From the NCBI GenBank assembly GCA_013407085.1, contig JACCGJ010014220.1, forward strand, positions 41,253-105,252: a DNA stretch of 64,000 nucleotides, in the 5' to 3' direction. Numbering within the stretch: position 1 is the first letter of the stretch; the number at the start of each line of letters is the position of its first letter. The position numbers and the translations under genes are program-made. Positions 12,534 to 23,500 of the stretch are shown one piece after another. Origin of the DNA: Atriophallophorus winterbourni. Taxonomy: Eukaryota > Platyhelminthes > Trematoda > Plagiorchiida > Microphallidae. Below the pieces are notes generated by a model, which did no database searches, was not told where the DNA came from, and worked only from the letters and a program-made list of their open reading frames with translations.

Positions 12534-12730
12534 TTGTTGGCCTTCTTTGGTCGATGTCGAACATGGATGTAAATCACAAACGCTTGATGGTTGAATACTC
12601 CCTAACGGTTTGAATGGCTAAACATTCTGATTTAGGAGGAACGATATCTCTGTCAGGGCTCACAGCGATGGACATCACTCGGTCGGGCGATGTCAGTTGA
12701 ATGCTGACGGTGTTATCTTCAATCAGCAAC
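12534..12730 (-). repeat. RTE 3' end fragment (R2)
   Basis: Starts at TTGTTGGCC, the terminal motif of the RTE family read in reverse, and continues through the TGGATGTA region towards the zinc-finger coding end. It is a short decayed tail only. A paralogous fragment lies at 20385-20530 at the same position within the duplicated block. Confidence 0.65.
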
Positions 12731-12968
12731 AGATATATATATGTTATTCGACAGCTTGCAAGTTTCCATATTCATAGTGTCTCTAAATTGAGCCGACAAG
12801 AGCAAGCCCTTCACTAATCTTATGGTTGATGAGCAGTTTAGTATCTAATCAAATTTTAATCTAAACAAACGCTTTGAATTCGGTCCTAGAATTATAGCTA
12901 TCAGTTTTCGTTCACCATGAAAAGCATAACATGTATGCAAATTAGTACTGCGTAATGGTTTAAAGATC

Positions 12969-13132
12969 AACAAGTTGCGCTTGTATGCCACTGTTGGGTA
13001 GGGTTGGTACGACCAACCTGTTCAATCACATGAGCCCCCGCTCATGTAGACTGGGTTTAAAACCCATGACCATAAATATAAAACACATTTGCATGCATTT
13101 TGTGTGAAGGAGATACATGCAAATGTGTTTTA
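12969..13132 (-). mobile_element. 164-bp insertion with hairpin end and near-perfect direct repeats
   Basis: The element is flanked by GGTTTAAAGATC (12957-12968) and GGTTTATAGATC (13133-13144), which match at 11 of 12 positions. The paralogous block at about 20.76 kb lacks the segment, so an insertion with target duplication is the simplest reading. The left part, read in reverse, matches the downstream flank of hammerhead family B. The right end is a perfect 17-bp inverted repeat (13079-13095 with 13116-13132) around a 20-base loop. There is no ORF. It is probably a non-autonomous derivative of family B. Confidence 0.6.
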
Positions 13133-13258
13133 GGTTTATAGATCACTTATTAATTGTTTCACGTTGTAAACGAATTCGCGGTACAAACAGCACTCGTTTC
13201 AAAATTCATAATATTTTCATCAAAACTAATTTTGGTTAGGATCCGGATCTTAATGTCC

Positions 13259-13296
13259 CAACCTGATGAGTGCAAACAGCACGAAACCGGCCGTGG
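13259..13296 (+). ncRNA. Hammerhead-like motif, family B, copy B4
   Basis: CTGATGA (13263-13269) is followed by a perfect 4-bp stem II, GTGC (13270-13273) with GCAC (13279-13282), and GAAAC. The stem III and cleavage region reads ACCGGCC where B1 has ACCGGTA, so the required uridine before the cleavage site is a C here. Stem I CAAC/GTGG has one mismatch. The fold is well kept but cleavage is probably lost. An identical copy is at 20885-20922. Confidence 0.55.
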
Positions 13297-14465
13297 TGTG
13301 TGCGTGATGGAAATGCATGCTAATTAATATTCTAATTAGGTTAATGTTTTTGATTGTTTTAAATTCTCACACGTCAACATATTCCAATACACTACATGTT
13401 TGTTTCATACGTCACCTTTTAGCAAGTAAGTAAATGGCAGTCGGTTTTTCAAACATACTTTGGTCACTATTTATGGAGGAACAGCGCATTCAGAATCAAA
13501 AACTGCGATTGAATGCTATCGATGAAGACTGCATTAAACGCAAATTATTGCTTTTACTCGCAACGCGTTTTCAAGTATTTGCTTGCATTCTCTGTAGTTA
13601 ATCTCCAATAGAATACTATTGAAACATTCGATACTTAGCTGCATGCACTTTGCTAGCTAGCTACGACCAAATCTCACATGACCGATATTTGATTACACAT
13701 TTAGTCTTCGTGTACCTCATTTCAGTTAGCATTGACAGCGAGTGTACCACATCAGAATATGATGATTTCATAACCCATTAAATTTTACATGATAATACAT
13801 GGGCATATGCTATCAGAACATTTTAACAGCGATACGCACTACTTGATCGTTGATTGATTCACGCAAACGGTTTGATTGGTCTTTGTTTTGCAGAAAAATG
13901 TATAATCCACACATCATCAGCATATGATTGATGATTAAAGCTATGCTCTAATTGTGAGCTGTACATAGCGAGGACTGTTTTCCTCGTGTGATATTTGTCG
14001 AGAAATATCATGATTTTTTACAAACGATTTTGTATAGTGTTAACTGCCAAGCAAAAGATGTTCTTCCAGTTAAAAATCGTCATGCATTCACGTTTCGACC
14101 GTAGCTGCTAAAATGGAAGGATCTTCGCGCATTACGCAGATGATCTAGATTTAACTGTTATACACTAAGGCATTGAGCATGCAGGAGCTGATTAGAATTG
14201 CTATTTTATTCGACGTCAGATAGCTCCTTTCTTGATACGGTAGTTCAATTGGGAAAAATTGAGAGCAGTTTCGTCAGCGTATCCCATCGATTTTTGTGTC
14301 CCGCTGAGAATATAGAATGCTATTAGCAAAATGTATAAACGTTTAGCTGAAAGCTCAATCATATATGATTTAGGCGAGTTAACAACTAAACACAGATATA
14401 TAATCTCACGGTTTTTCAAATATTTTAAATGTTTACAAAACGATATTCTTTCAATTATGTTGCAG

Positions 14466-14477
14466 AAATCGGGAAAA
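14466..14477 (+). other. 12-nt micro-exon-like segment, block Y copy 1
   Basis: TTATGTTGCAG, then 12 nt (AAATCGGGAAAA), then GTAAGC. The paralogous site at 22110-22121 also has 12 nt between TTGCAG and GTAAGC, although its inner sequence differs. A third copy near 16.38 kb keeps the GTAAGC donor but has lost the AG acceptor. Suggestive only. Confidence 0.22.
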
Positions 14478-14599
14478 GTAAGCTTTGTAATATCCTCTCT
14501 ATCTCGCTGCAGTTCCACCGCAGATCTTATCCTAATTTTAGAGTTTTCAATTTTTGCATAACAATAATCGGGTAATAGTAAACCGTTCATTTTGGGTCA

Positions 14600-15110
14600 T
14601 ATTTTTAGTTAATGAAATGCCCGTTCACCTTTGCATTGCCTTGAGGGACAAAGCAATATTTTTACGATTTCAGGATTATATCTGCAAGAAACGGATTAGT
14701 CGTATTGTCGTTCAGTTCTCCGTTATGCTGTAAAAATTGTATCCGAAGTTAGATGTCGCATCGAAAATGCCGTTCGCCTTGTTACTCCTTCTTATCAGAG
14801 CAATAGTTATTACTTTCTGTCTGGATGACCTTGAAAGTGCGAGCATGGCCCTTACGATAATGGTTTTTCTATGTCTACGGGATGAAGTTAAACAATGGAT
14901 TAATTGTATATTCCAAGACTAAATGTTGATGTAATTGCATTACAAAATAAAAGCATACATTTGTTACGCAATTGCAAAAGACAGTTCTCGAGTTTATATG
15001 AATCGGAAGAAACGTGTAAGTTAAACCCATGAAGATGAAAACGAAATGTTTTCATCAATTCGACCTCTGATTGCGTTAATAGCATTGTTATATGAGGTAA
15101 TTGTTTAATG
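14600..15110. repeat. Repeat Y tail
   Basis: Contains the segment ATGCCGTTCGCCTTGTTA and its flanks, which recur at about 20150-20380 and 22980-23300, with a shorter piece at 23640-23890. The 3' part includes an AAAATAAAAGC stretch that could be a polyadenylation-like end. Function unknown. Confidence 0.65.
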
Positions 15111-15660
15111 TTAACCCAATTGGTTATGCACTTTTAGGGATATCATCCATAGTGCCAACCGAACTTGACGGTATTCGATTGTAACCGATTTATGTGAATA
15201 CTGGTCATGTATATCTAGCTTGTTGCACACAGTTTGAGAATAGGCTGCTCAAGGGTACGTTCAAATGCTGAAATGGTAATGTTCCCTGTCCTGAGAATCC
15301 TACTTGACCTGACGAGGCTTCTGTGTCAGACGTGAAAGGTTACCCAAACCTCTTTAACCGATTGCATACAAATTTATTTGCTTTATGAGTACGCAATCAG
15401 TTCCATGCATATTATTATCAATATTATCTCATCCTATTTAATCTGAACTTCAGAATATGAACCTCTAAACGCAGGTTAGTAAATGAGATTTATACTTTCA
15501 TCTATAAGGCTGAACGTGTTCACATTATAAGCTTGGAACTATAAATCAGCTGAAGTCTATAGAATCGATGTTTGCGATTAAACTCCAGTTAAATCGTAGA
15601 AGCAATTTGCGGAATAGTAGATATTTATTGTCTCGCTAAACATCTTGAATATAGATTATG
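15110..15660. other. Nothing recognised
   Basis: AT-rich DNA with no long ORF and no repeat partner that I could identify inside the window. Confidence 0.4.
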
Positions 15661-15665
15661 TGTAT

Positions 15666-15980
15666 TAGCCGGGATCATTGATGTCTGGATTCACGCTAGC
15701 CCACGCTTGTCGATTGAAGGCGAGATCGTTGCAGCTCTTAATCCAGTCTCGTTCACACCTGAGAACGCAGTAGAAGGTGCTCAGTCCCATGTCGTCTACA
15801 TTCTCCATCACAGTCGATAGCCAGGTCTTCATTTGACCGTCTTGTCTCCGACACCAGGCACGAACAGGTATGGGGTCCAGGCCGAGTTTTGTGAGGGCTA
15901 AGTCTGTCTTTCGGAGGATGTGGCCAAATCATCTTAGTCTTCGCCAGAAAGCAGAAGTAATCCGTTGCATCGTGTTGCAA
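15666..15980 (-). pseudogene. C-terminal fragment of a second RTE-type element
   Basis: The minus strand encodes MQRITSAFWRRLR, a stop, then FGHILRKTDLALTKLGLD, and further on QMKTWLSTVMENVDDMGLS and ERDWIKSCNDLAFNRQAW. This follows the family pattern of a reverse-transcriptase C-terminus: a [RW]-x-[LF]-GH-[IV]-x-R motif, a K-T-W block and a final DR/W segment. It is clearly different from the main RTE family at 26-28 kb, so a second lineage is represented. Only about 100 codons remain and one stop breaks them. Confidence 0.65.
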
Positions 15981-16204
15981 CGGCAGTGTTAGATAGAAGG
16001 TTAGTATATGGGATGCCTAAGATTACCCAAGGAACTAATGATCTAAAACTTCTGAAGATCTACAACCAGTGTAAACAGTGGCCACGTCTTGCATCGATTA
16101 AGGAGTACATGGCAAGTCGCTGCTTAATAAACATGTATTCATGTTTTCATACTTATCTCGGACGCGCAACAAATGGTGTCTCTCAACAGCAAAAGCGCAT
16201 TATG

Positions 16205-16472
16205 CGGGTGGTGAACAACCTATTAGCAAAAATGTAAAAACGTTTAGCTGAAAGCTTAACCGTATATCACATAAACGCGTTAACATATTAGTAAGCATAC
16301 TAATAAAATATAGATATATAATCTCGCAGTTTTCCAAATTTTTACATGTTTACCAAGAATATTCTTTTAAATAGGTTGCGGATTCTCCCAAGGTAAGCTT
16401 TGAAATATTCTGTCCATCTTGCTGCAGTTCGACCGCACATTTTATCTATATTTTAGAGTTTTCAATCAATGT
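16205..16472. repeat. Partial copy of block Y
   Basis: Matches 14310-14560 and 21940-22200 (for example ACGTTTAGCTGAAAGCTTA and GTAAGCTTTG). It stops abruptly at 16472, where the 3' end of the RTE copy R3 begins. Confidence 0.75.
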
Positions 16473-16482
16473 TGTTGGCGTC

Positions 16483-19400
16483 CTTCGGTCGATGTCGACC
16501 ATGGATGTACATCACAATCCCATGAATGTTTGTGTTTACAGCTTTTTTGAATGAGTAATCCGTTCGATTCGGGAATAACATTCTCTCCCGGTTGTATAGC
16601 GTCAGTTGCACGCCGGCGGCTTGAGCTGTATTTTCTCCTTCTCAGCTTGCAGACGACGCTTTACACAATGCCTCAAAATGTGAGCGGTCAAGAGCCAGTT
16701 CTTCCCAACTGGTCGGGTAAATGACAAGATCTTCCATATCTCATTTGCAAACGTCTTTGTACCGCGAGTGAGGTCTGCCCAATGGTCCACTTCCTAATTG
16801 CAACTTGCAATAGAGTAGATCATTCGGAATACGACCAGTTTACATTCTGTAGACATGACCAAGCCCCCGCAGGCGGCGCTGTCGCAATAAAGTAAACATG
16901 CTCTGTACACCAGCTTTTGAAAGCACTTCAGCATTAGTCACTCTGTCCATCCACAATATGTTTAATATACGACGGATGCTTCGTAGATGGAAATCATTCA
17001 GCTTCCGTACGTGTATTGCTTAACTGGTCCAGGTTTTACTGCCGTAAAGTAAAGCATTTAGTACGCACGCACTGTATACCATCATGTTTGTCTTTACAGT
17101 TAGCTTGCGGTTACCCCAAACACGAGATTTCAATCAGGACAAAATGAAAACTGCTCTGCCAATCCGCTTATTAATCTCAGTGTCTAGCTAGAGGTTATCC
17201 GCAAAGGTTGAACCAATATATGCGAAATGATGTACTAATTCAAGCTGACAGTATAAAACAGTGATGTTGGGAGGCGATATAGTCTCTTGACTAAGGACTT
17301 TGGTATTGTTCATGCTGATTGTTAGCCCAAATTCTTTGGATGCCGACAAAAAACAGTCCATTAGTGACAGAAGGTGCTCTTGGGAGTGAGCAATAAGTGC
17401 AGCATCGTCGGCAAACAGCAGGTCACGGATTAGCACATTTCGTGCTTTGGTTGGTGCTCTCAACCTTTTCAGGTTGAAAGGCTTACCATTACTTTGCGTG
17501 CGTAGGTAAATGAATTCTGACCTCGTCCTGAAAGTGTGCTTCATAAGTGGAGCAATGAAAATGCCGAACAGTGTGGGAGCAAGAACACCCCCTTGTTTGA
17601 CGCCTCGGCGAATTTCAAATGCTTCTGATCTGCAACCGTTGAAATAGACCGAGCCTTTCATGCCTGAGTGGAACGAAATAACGAGTCTAGCAGCCATGGG
17701 GGGGCAGCCTATCAAATCAAGCATTTTAAAAAGACCCTCCCTGCTGACGTTGTAGAATGCATTGATTAAATCAATAAAATCAGCGTATAATGGCATACGC
17801 TGTTCCCGACACTTTTCGTGAACTTGTCTCAGTGAGAAGATCATGTCAAATGTTGATCTTCACTTGCGGAAGCCACGTTGAGATTCGAAGCAAATTCTAT
17901 CATCTAAAACTTGCAGCCGGATCTGGAAGACTTAAGCAAACAGTTTGCCTACAACATTCAGAAGAGAGATTCCTCTGTAATTTTTGCAGTCGCCTCTATT
18001 GCCCTTATTCTTAAACAGCGTGATGAGCTTTCTGATTCGCATCTCTTGTGGGACAAACACCTCTTACCAGCACTGAATCAGCAAATGATGAAGAGGTCGT
18101 AATAATGCTGCTTTACAGAATTTGATGTGGTCAGGTGGAATTCCTTCATTACCAGGGACCTTCGCATCCGCTAAGCACTCGATTGTCCTATAGAACTCAT
18201 CAAGAGTAGGGGGTATCTACATATTCAATGTTCGGCAACCGTATTGTCACTAGAGAAGAAGGATAAATGCTCTACCCATCTAGCCATCTGCTGAGTTTTG
18301 TCCACAATCGGGTCACGAGATACAGAATTCATATGAGCCGTTTCAATTTTGTTTGGACCAATGGCTGTCTTGATCCCATCATACATACCGTTAAAATTTT
18401 CAGTATCCGCAGATTTTTGGATATCAAGGCTAATTTCTGTCCAGTAGTCGTTTGCACATCGCCTTGCAATCTGTTGGGCCTTATTTCTGGCTGCTCTTAT
18501 AAGTCGTTAGTTCTCATCTGTTGGCATACCTTTGAACCTTAAGAATGCTGACCGTTTCTCATCCAACACAGCAGTCATTTAAGAAGCTTTTGCTTCGAAC
18601 CAGTCGCTCGTTCGAACTTTCTTCTGACCGAAAGTGGAAAGTACGACTTGGCATATGCAGCTTTTTAACGATCCCAGTTTTCTGAAGCCGATTTGAGTGG
18701 GGTTGATATGCTCAACTCGGCTGTGAAGGCTTTTGCAAATCGCGCAGTTAGATTAGGTTCGCACATGCGGGTGACGTCAATCCTAGGTTTACCAGACAAT
18801 TTGGTGCAGTGAAATCTCGTGTCAGGAAGCTTCAGTTTTGCACAGACCAGTGAATGATCAGTGTCGCCATCTGCGCTTTGATATGATCTAATGAGAATTA
18901 CGATTCCTATATTAGTGCGCTTAACAAGAATAAGATCAAGCTGGTGTCAATTCTTAGAGCGAGGATGTTTCCAAGATACCTTATGCTGTGGTTTTGTTTG
19001 AACGAAAGTGTTACTGACACAAAGATTGAACTGTGTGCATTATTCTAAAAGGCGTTGTCCATTTTTATTGGTTATACTTACACCGAACCTCCCGAGACAG
19101 TTTCGCCAAGACTCGAAATCTGCACCAACTCTAGCACTGACATCACCCAATACCACTACACAGTTTCTTTGTGGCACGTTTTAGAGGACTGTTGCGAGGT
19201 TGTGATACAAAGCGTCTTTTTCAGCAGGCGTCGCACAGAACGTCGGTGCATAAACGTTTACCAACGTAATGGTACCACTAATTCACTTCAGATTTAGAGC
19301 CCAAATCCGTTCGCTCCCGCTGCTGCTCGGTTTTGTTGCTTTTAGTAGGTCGGTTCGAACGGCAAACCCAACTTCATGCAGTCGAGGCTCATCGAAACCC

Positions 19401-20145
19401 TTTCCTTTAAATATTGTGTAATCTTTTTCTGTTGGTATACCAGTGTATGGTAATGCCGTCTCTTGCGGGGCATCCACGTCGATATTCTGTCTCTTTATCT
19501 CATTGTTTATCACATCAGCTTTTCTTACGCCTCTGATATTCTAGACGTCGTCATGAAATGCAGGAAGAATGGACCAGACGTTTCAGGTTTCCAGTTTCAG
19601 AATTGAGAATTGTGTTTTGGTGGTTTGTTTTGCTAGTTGGGAAAAATACAGTCTGCTTGTCGGTTGATTCCTAATCCTCATGCACCCAATGAGGATAGCA
19701 GACCGTGGCGAGACGGCACCATATTGGCTAGGGGCTGTCCACGATAAGGCGGGCGATAGCTGTCCAATGATACCTGGAAGTCTCTTTCCCACCTCCGGAA
19801 GCAGATTCAGGCGCTGAGCTCTACGCCATTCGAGCCATAGCTTTCAACGGGTATGTGATGCTTCCCGCGTTATTATTTGCAGAAGCGGAATGGAGAGTCC
19901 TCTTCATTGGTGCATTGTGATGTTCGCCAGGGCATTCCAATGTAGATAACTAGCTGTTGCCCATGCAGCTAGCGCTCCCACTCCACACCACCACCGGAAC
20001 CAACGGAACAGCTAGGCTTATACATTTTGACAACGATGCCGTCGCTGCAGTTGGCAGAGCGAAGTTGAATAAAACTTCGGACTGTCTAACCGGACTCCGG
20101 CTCCATCTTTTTTCTCGAGGTTGACTCCTAAAGCCTTTTCCATGA
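16483..20145 (-). pseudogene. RTE-like retrotransposon, nearly full length, dead (R3)
   Basis: A minus-strand element of about 3.66 kb. From the 5' side it holds an untranslated region (20.14-19.6 kb), an endonuclease (19.52-18.7 kb), a linker (18.6-18.3 kb), a reverse transcriptase (18.2-17.1 kb) and a C-terminal region with zinc-finger end (17.1-16.5 kb). The endonuclease start reads MINNEIKRQNIDVDAPQET, with QET as the metal-binding glutamate motif and GFAVRTDLL further on. The reverse transcriptase shows YADFIDLINAFYNVSREGLF, RRGVKQGGVLAPTLFGIF and LLFADDAALIAHSQE. Its YADF, INAF and FADD segments can be aligned to the open copy at 26.6-28.2 kb. Frameshifts and stops are numerous. The 5' end adjoins repeat Y at about 20145. 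Confidence 0.88.
17188..17844 (-). pseudogene. Reverse transcriptase core of RTE copy R3
   Basis: An open frame of 218 codons inside R3 covering reverse-transcriptase motifs A to D. Motif A is DFIDLINAF (an N replaces the usual T/S-K), motif B is RRGVKQGGVLAP and motif C is LLFADD. It ends in AYIGSTFADNL, as in the intact copy. The catalytic aspartates are present, but the rest of the polyprotein is broken on both sides, so no functional enzyme is expected. Confidence 0.85.
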
Positions 20146-20149
20146 TTGG

Positions 20150-20380
20150 AAATGCCCGGTAATCTTTACATTGCCTTGAGGGACGAAGCAATATTTTTTC
20201 GTTCAAAGGATTATATCCCCAAAAAAGAGATTAGTCGTATTGCCGTTCAGTTCTCTGTTATGCTGGAAAAATTGTATACGAAGTTTGAAAGCACATCAAA
20301 AATGCCGTTCGCCTTGTTATTCCTTCTAATCAGAGCAATAGTTATTACTTTCTGTCTAATGAATCTGAAAGTGCGAACTT
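20150..20380. repeat. Repeat Y tail, second copy
   Basis: Matches 14640-14850 and 22990-23200. It lies directly against the 5' end of RTE copy R3 on the left and against an RTE 3' tail fragment on the right. Confidence 0.7.
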
Positions 20381-20384
20381 GACC

Positions 20385-20530
20385 ATGGATGTACATCCCA
20401 AACGCATGTTGATTGCATGCTCCCCAACGGTTTGAATGATTTAGGAAGAACGCTCTCTTTGTCAGGGCTCACAGCTATAGGCAGAACTCGGTCGGGCGAT
20501 GTCAGTTGCATGCAGACGGCGTTATTTTTA
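20385..20530 (-). repeat. RTE 3' end fragment (R4)
   Basis: Short remnant of the RTE C-terminal and 3' region, paralogous to 12534-12730 and located at the same relative place in the duplicated block. It lacks the terminal TTGTTGGCC motif. Confidence 0.6.
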
Positions 20531-20884
20531 ATCAGCAATCAAGATATATATATATATATATTCGTCGCCAGCTTACAAGTTAACATATTCATAGTGTCGC
20601 TAAATTGAGACATGTTCGCAACGTACTGTTGATGGGCAGCTTCGTATATAATCAAATTTTAATCTAAAACAACGCTTTAAACTCGGTCCTGGAATTATAG
20701 CTTACACTTTTCGTTCACCATGTAAAGCATAACATGTATGCAAAATAGTACTGCGTAATGTTGATAGATAACTTATTAATTGGTTCACGTTGTAAACGAA
20801 TTCACGGTACAAACAGCACTCGTTTCAAAATTCATAATATTTTCATCAAAACTAATTTTGGTTAGGATCCGGATCTTAATGTCC

Positions 20885-20922
20885 CAACCTGATGAGTGCA
20901 AACAGCACGAAACCGGCCGTGG
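20885..20922 (+). ncRNA. Hammerhead-like motif, family B, copy B5
   Basis: Identical to 13259-13296: CTGATGA at 20889-20895, GTGC/GCAC stem II, GAAAC at 20909-20913. As in B4, the residue that should be uridine before the cleavage site is cytidine, so self-cleavage is doubtful. Confidence 0.55.
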
Positions 20923-22109
20923 TGTGTGCGTGATGGAAATGCATGCTAATTAATATTCTAATTAGGTTAATGTTTTTGATTGTTTTAAATTCTCACACGT
21001 CAACATATTCCAATACACTACATGTTTGTTTCATACGTCACCTTTTAGCAAGTAAGTAAATGGCAGTCGGTTTTTCAAACATACTTTGGTCACTATTTAT
21101 GGAGGAACACTGCATTTAAAATCAAAAACTATGATTAAATGCGATCGATGAAGACTGCATTGAACGCAAATTCTAACTTTTACTCGCAACGCATTTTCAA
21201 GTATTTGCTTGCATTCTCTGTAGTTAATCTCCAATAGAATACTATTGAAACATTCGATACTTAGCTGCATGCACTTTGCTAGCTAGCTACGACCAAATCT
21301 CACATGACCGATATTTGATTACACATTTAGCCATCGTGAAACTCTTTTCAGTTAGTATTGACAGCGGGTGTACCACATAAGAATATGATGATTTCATAAC
21401 CCATTAAATTTTACATGATAATGCATTAGCATATTCTCCGGGAAATATTTCACAGCGATACGCACTACTCGACCGTTTATTGATCCACGCAAACCGTTTG
21501 ATTGGTCTTTATTTTGCAGAAAAATGTATAATCCACACATCATCAGGATATCATTGATGATTAATGCTATGCTCTATTTGTGAGGTGTACAAAGCAACCT
21601 CTGTTTTCCTAGTGGAATCATTGTGGAAAAATATCATGAATTTTTTTCAAACGATTTTGTGTAGTCTTTACTGCCAAGCAGATGATGTTCCTCCAGTTAA
21701 AATTCGTCATTTATTCAGGTTCCGACCGTAGCTCCTAAAATTAAATGACCTTCACGTATTACTTATATGATCTAGATTTCACTGTTTTACACTGAGACAT
21801 TGAGCATGCATCACTGATAGGAATTGCTATTTTTTCGACGTCAGATAGCTGCTTTCTTGATACGGTAGTTCAATGAGTACAAATTGAGAGCAGTTTCGTC
21901 AGCGTAACCTATCAATTTTTGTGTCCCGCTGAGAATAAGGAATGGTATTAGCAAAATGAATAAACGTTTAGCTTGAAGCTCAATTATATATCATATAGAT
22001 GAGTTAACATAATAGCAAGCATACAAACAAAATGTTGTTATTTAGTCTCTCTGTTTTACGAAAAAAATTTCAAATGATTCACAACAAAATTCTTTTAAAT
22101 ATGTTGCAG

Positions 22110-22121
22110 AAATCCTGTCGT
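22110..22121 (+). other. 12-nt micro-exon-like segment, block Y copy 2
   Basis: ATGTTGCAG, 12 nt (AAATCCTGTCGT), then GTAAGC. It keeps the length and splice-like borders of 14466-14477 although the interior has changed. Low confidence without RNA data. Confidence 0.22.
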
Positions 22122-22249
22122 GTAAGCTTTGAAATATTCTCTCTATATCGCCTCCGTTCGGTGAACGTTATCTCCACTACCAATTTTGCTAGCTGGAAAA
22201 GGGATGTAGCATTGAAATAAAAAGTCTATCTAACTACTTTTAATTTAGA

Positions 22250-22440
22250 CAATGTGTCAGTGAGCTAGTGGTGTATTAGTGTCCAGAAGTCGCAGGTTCG
22301 AGTCACGGAGCGGAATTATTTTCTGAAAATTATTCTTCATCGGATTGAAGACACATCATTTTTTCCAAATAGGATTTTTTAACTTTCATCTCTCTTATCT
22401 TAATTTCGATTTCTTCCAAAGCAATCTTCCTCTCCCATTT
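22250..22440 (+). repeat. tRNA-derived SINE-like repeat, plus copy
   Basis: A tRNA-type internal promoter is suggested by a box-A-like TAGTGGTGTATTAGTG near 22266 and a box B GGTTCGAGTC at 22295-22304. The tail (CATCGGATTGAAGACACATC) recurs inverted at about 22.8 kb. The fold does not close as a functional tRNA, so I treat it as a SINE head. Confidence 0.55.
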
Positions 22441-22664
22441 TTTCCGCTACATTGAGTTTCTTTTCATTTCCATTTCGTTGGGTTTTGCCTCTGCTGTTTC
22501 AGCGAAACGGTGCACGAATGGTTGCAGAGATTGAGAAAAGGAACTGTGAGGAGAGTCATTAGTGAGAGTGTCATTGGGAAACGTATAAAGAAATGGATCC
22601 AGCTCATCAGAGCTGAAACTTTCCTTGAGCACTGCACCCGCTAATACTTGTCGTTTGTTAGTAG
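22441..22664. other. Spacer between inverted SINE arms
   Basis: Unique sequence between two inverted SINE-like arms. A 73-codon minus-strand frame (22668-22447) starts MPTNKRQVLAGAV and is hydrophilic, with no recognised domain. I do not claim it as a gene. The whole 22250-22905 interval could fold back into a large hairpin. Confidence 0.35.
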
Positions 22665-22905
22665 GCATACCAAAAAGATTTTATTAACAATTATCAGCCA
22701 CTGGTTTGTTTGTAATTCTGTCGCTTTGGACAAAATTGAAATTGAGATAAGGGATATAGAAGTTAGACAACGCTATTCGGAAGAAATGATGTGTCTTAAA
22801 TCCGATGACAAATTATTTGCAAAAAATAATTTCGCCACAGGGACTCGAACCTGCGACCTCACGACTGCATGGGTAGTTGTTTTTTATCTTTTACCCCTCC
22901 GTTCC
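22665..22905 (-). repeat. tRNA-derived SINE-like repeat, minus copy
   Basis: Read on the minus strand it has GTCGTGAGGTCGCAGG and the box B at 22842-22851, followed by the same CATCGGAT...AGACACATCATTT tail as the plus copy. The 5' head is shorter than in the plus copy and box A is not obvious. Confidence 0.55.
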
Positions 22906-23340
22906 ACCGCACATTTTATCTATATTTCAGAGTTTTCCATTTTCTACCCGACAATAATCGGGTTAAAGTAAACCGTTTATATCGGGGCATATATTAGGTT
23001 AATGAAATGTCCGGTTACCTTCGCATTGCCTTCGTATTTAGGATTATATCTAGAAGAAACGGATTAGTCTATTGTCGTTCAGTTCTCTGTTATGCTGGGG
23101 AAATTGCATACGAAGTTTGATGTTGCATCGAAAATGCCGTTCGCCTTGTTACGCCTTCTAATCAGCGCAATAGTTATTACTTTCTGTTTGGTTGACCTTG
23201 AAAGTTGTAAATTTGCTCTTATTATAATCGTTTCTCTACGTCTGCGGGATGAAGTTAAACAATTGATTAATTGTATATTCCAGGACTTCATCATAGCTGA
23301 TAGTTTCGAAACCACTTTGGACTTTCTTTTCCTTCATTAC
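22905..23340. repeat. Repeat Y tail, third copy
   Basis: Contains the TTATCTATATTT and ATGCCGTTCGCCTTGTTA landmarks shared with 14.5-14.9 kb and 20.2-20.35 kb. Short overlapping ORFs on both strands have no familiar similarity. Confidence 0.7.
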
Positions 23341-23500
23341 TGGGGCTGAGGACCACAAACGTCTATAATTAATTCTTTAATCTTGAATCTTAAATAGCTC
23401 ATTGCTTCGAAATTAATGTGTGACATACCGTGAATATACGCGTGAGACTCAAATGTTTTAATATTTTCATTTGAATTACATTTTTTTTCTTGTTTTTCAG

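Larger units (their letters stand above)
12730..14600. repeat. Duplicated block Y, copy 1
   Basis: Collinear with about 20540-22200 (13263 aligns with 20889, 14216 with about 21841). Identity is patchy. Two blocks, about 13184-13487 and 13571-13700, look identical or nearly so to the paralogue, while the sequence between and around them is clearly diverged. The block contains a hammerhead-like unit (13259-13296), an inserted hairpin element (12969-13132) and a 12-nt micro-exon-like segment (14466-14477). No protein-coding gene is recognised. Confidence 0.8.
20540..22200. repeat. Duplicated block Y, copy 2
   Basis: Paralogue of 12740-14560. It lacks the 164-bp insertion found at 12969-13132 and so provides the empty site. 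A block of about 300 bases around the hammerhead-like motif (about 20810-21113) appears identical to copy 1, while the adjacent sequence differs at many positions. This suggests a conversion tract or strong constraint. Confidence 0.8.

Noticed and set aside
13200..13265. Type III hammerhead reading of the B4 locus with stem III upstream
   Set aside because: The upstream GGTTAGGAT can partly pair with GTCCCAAC, but it would put a G at the cleavage position and leaves no stem III. The type I layout fits the other copies better.
19565..19600. GACGTTTC as a further Penelope hammerhead
   Set aside because: There is no CTGANGA box or stem II nearby. The motif belongs to the RTE 5' region.
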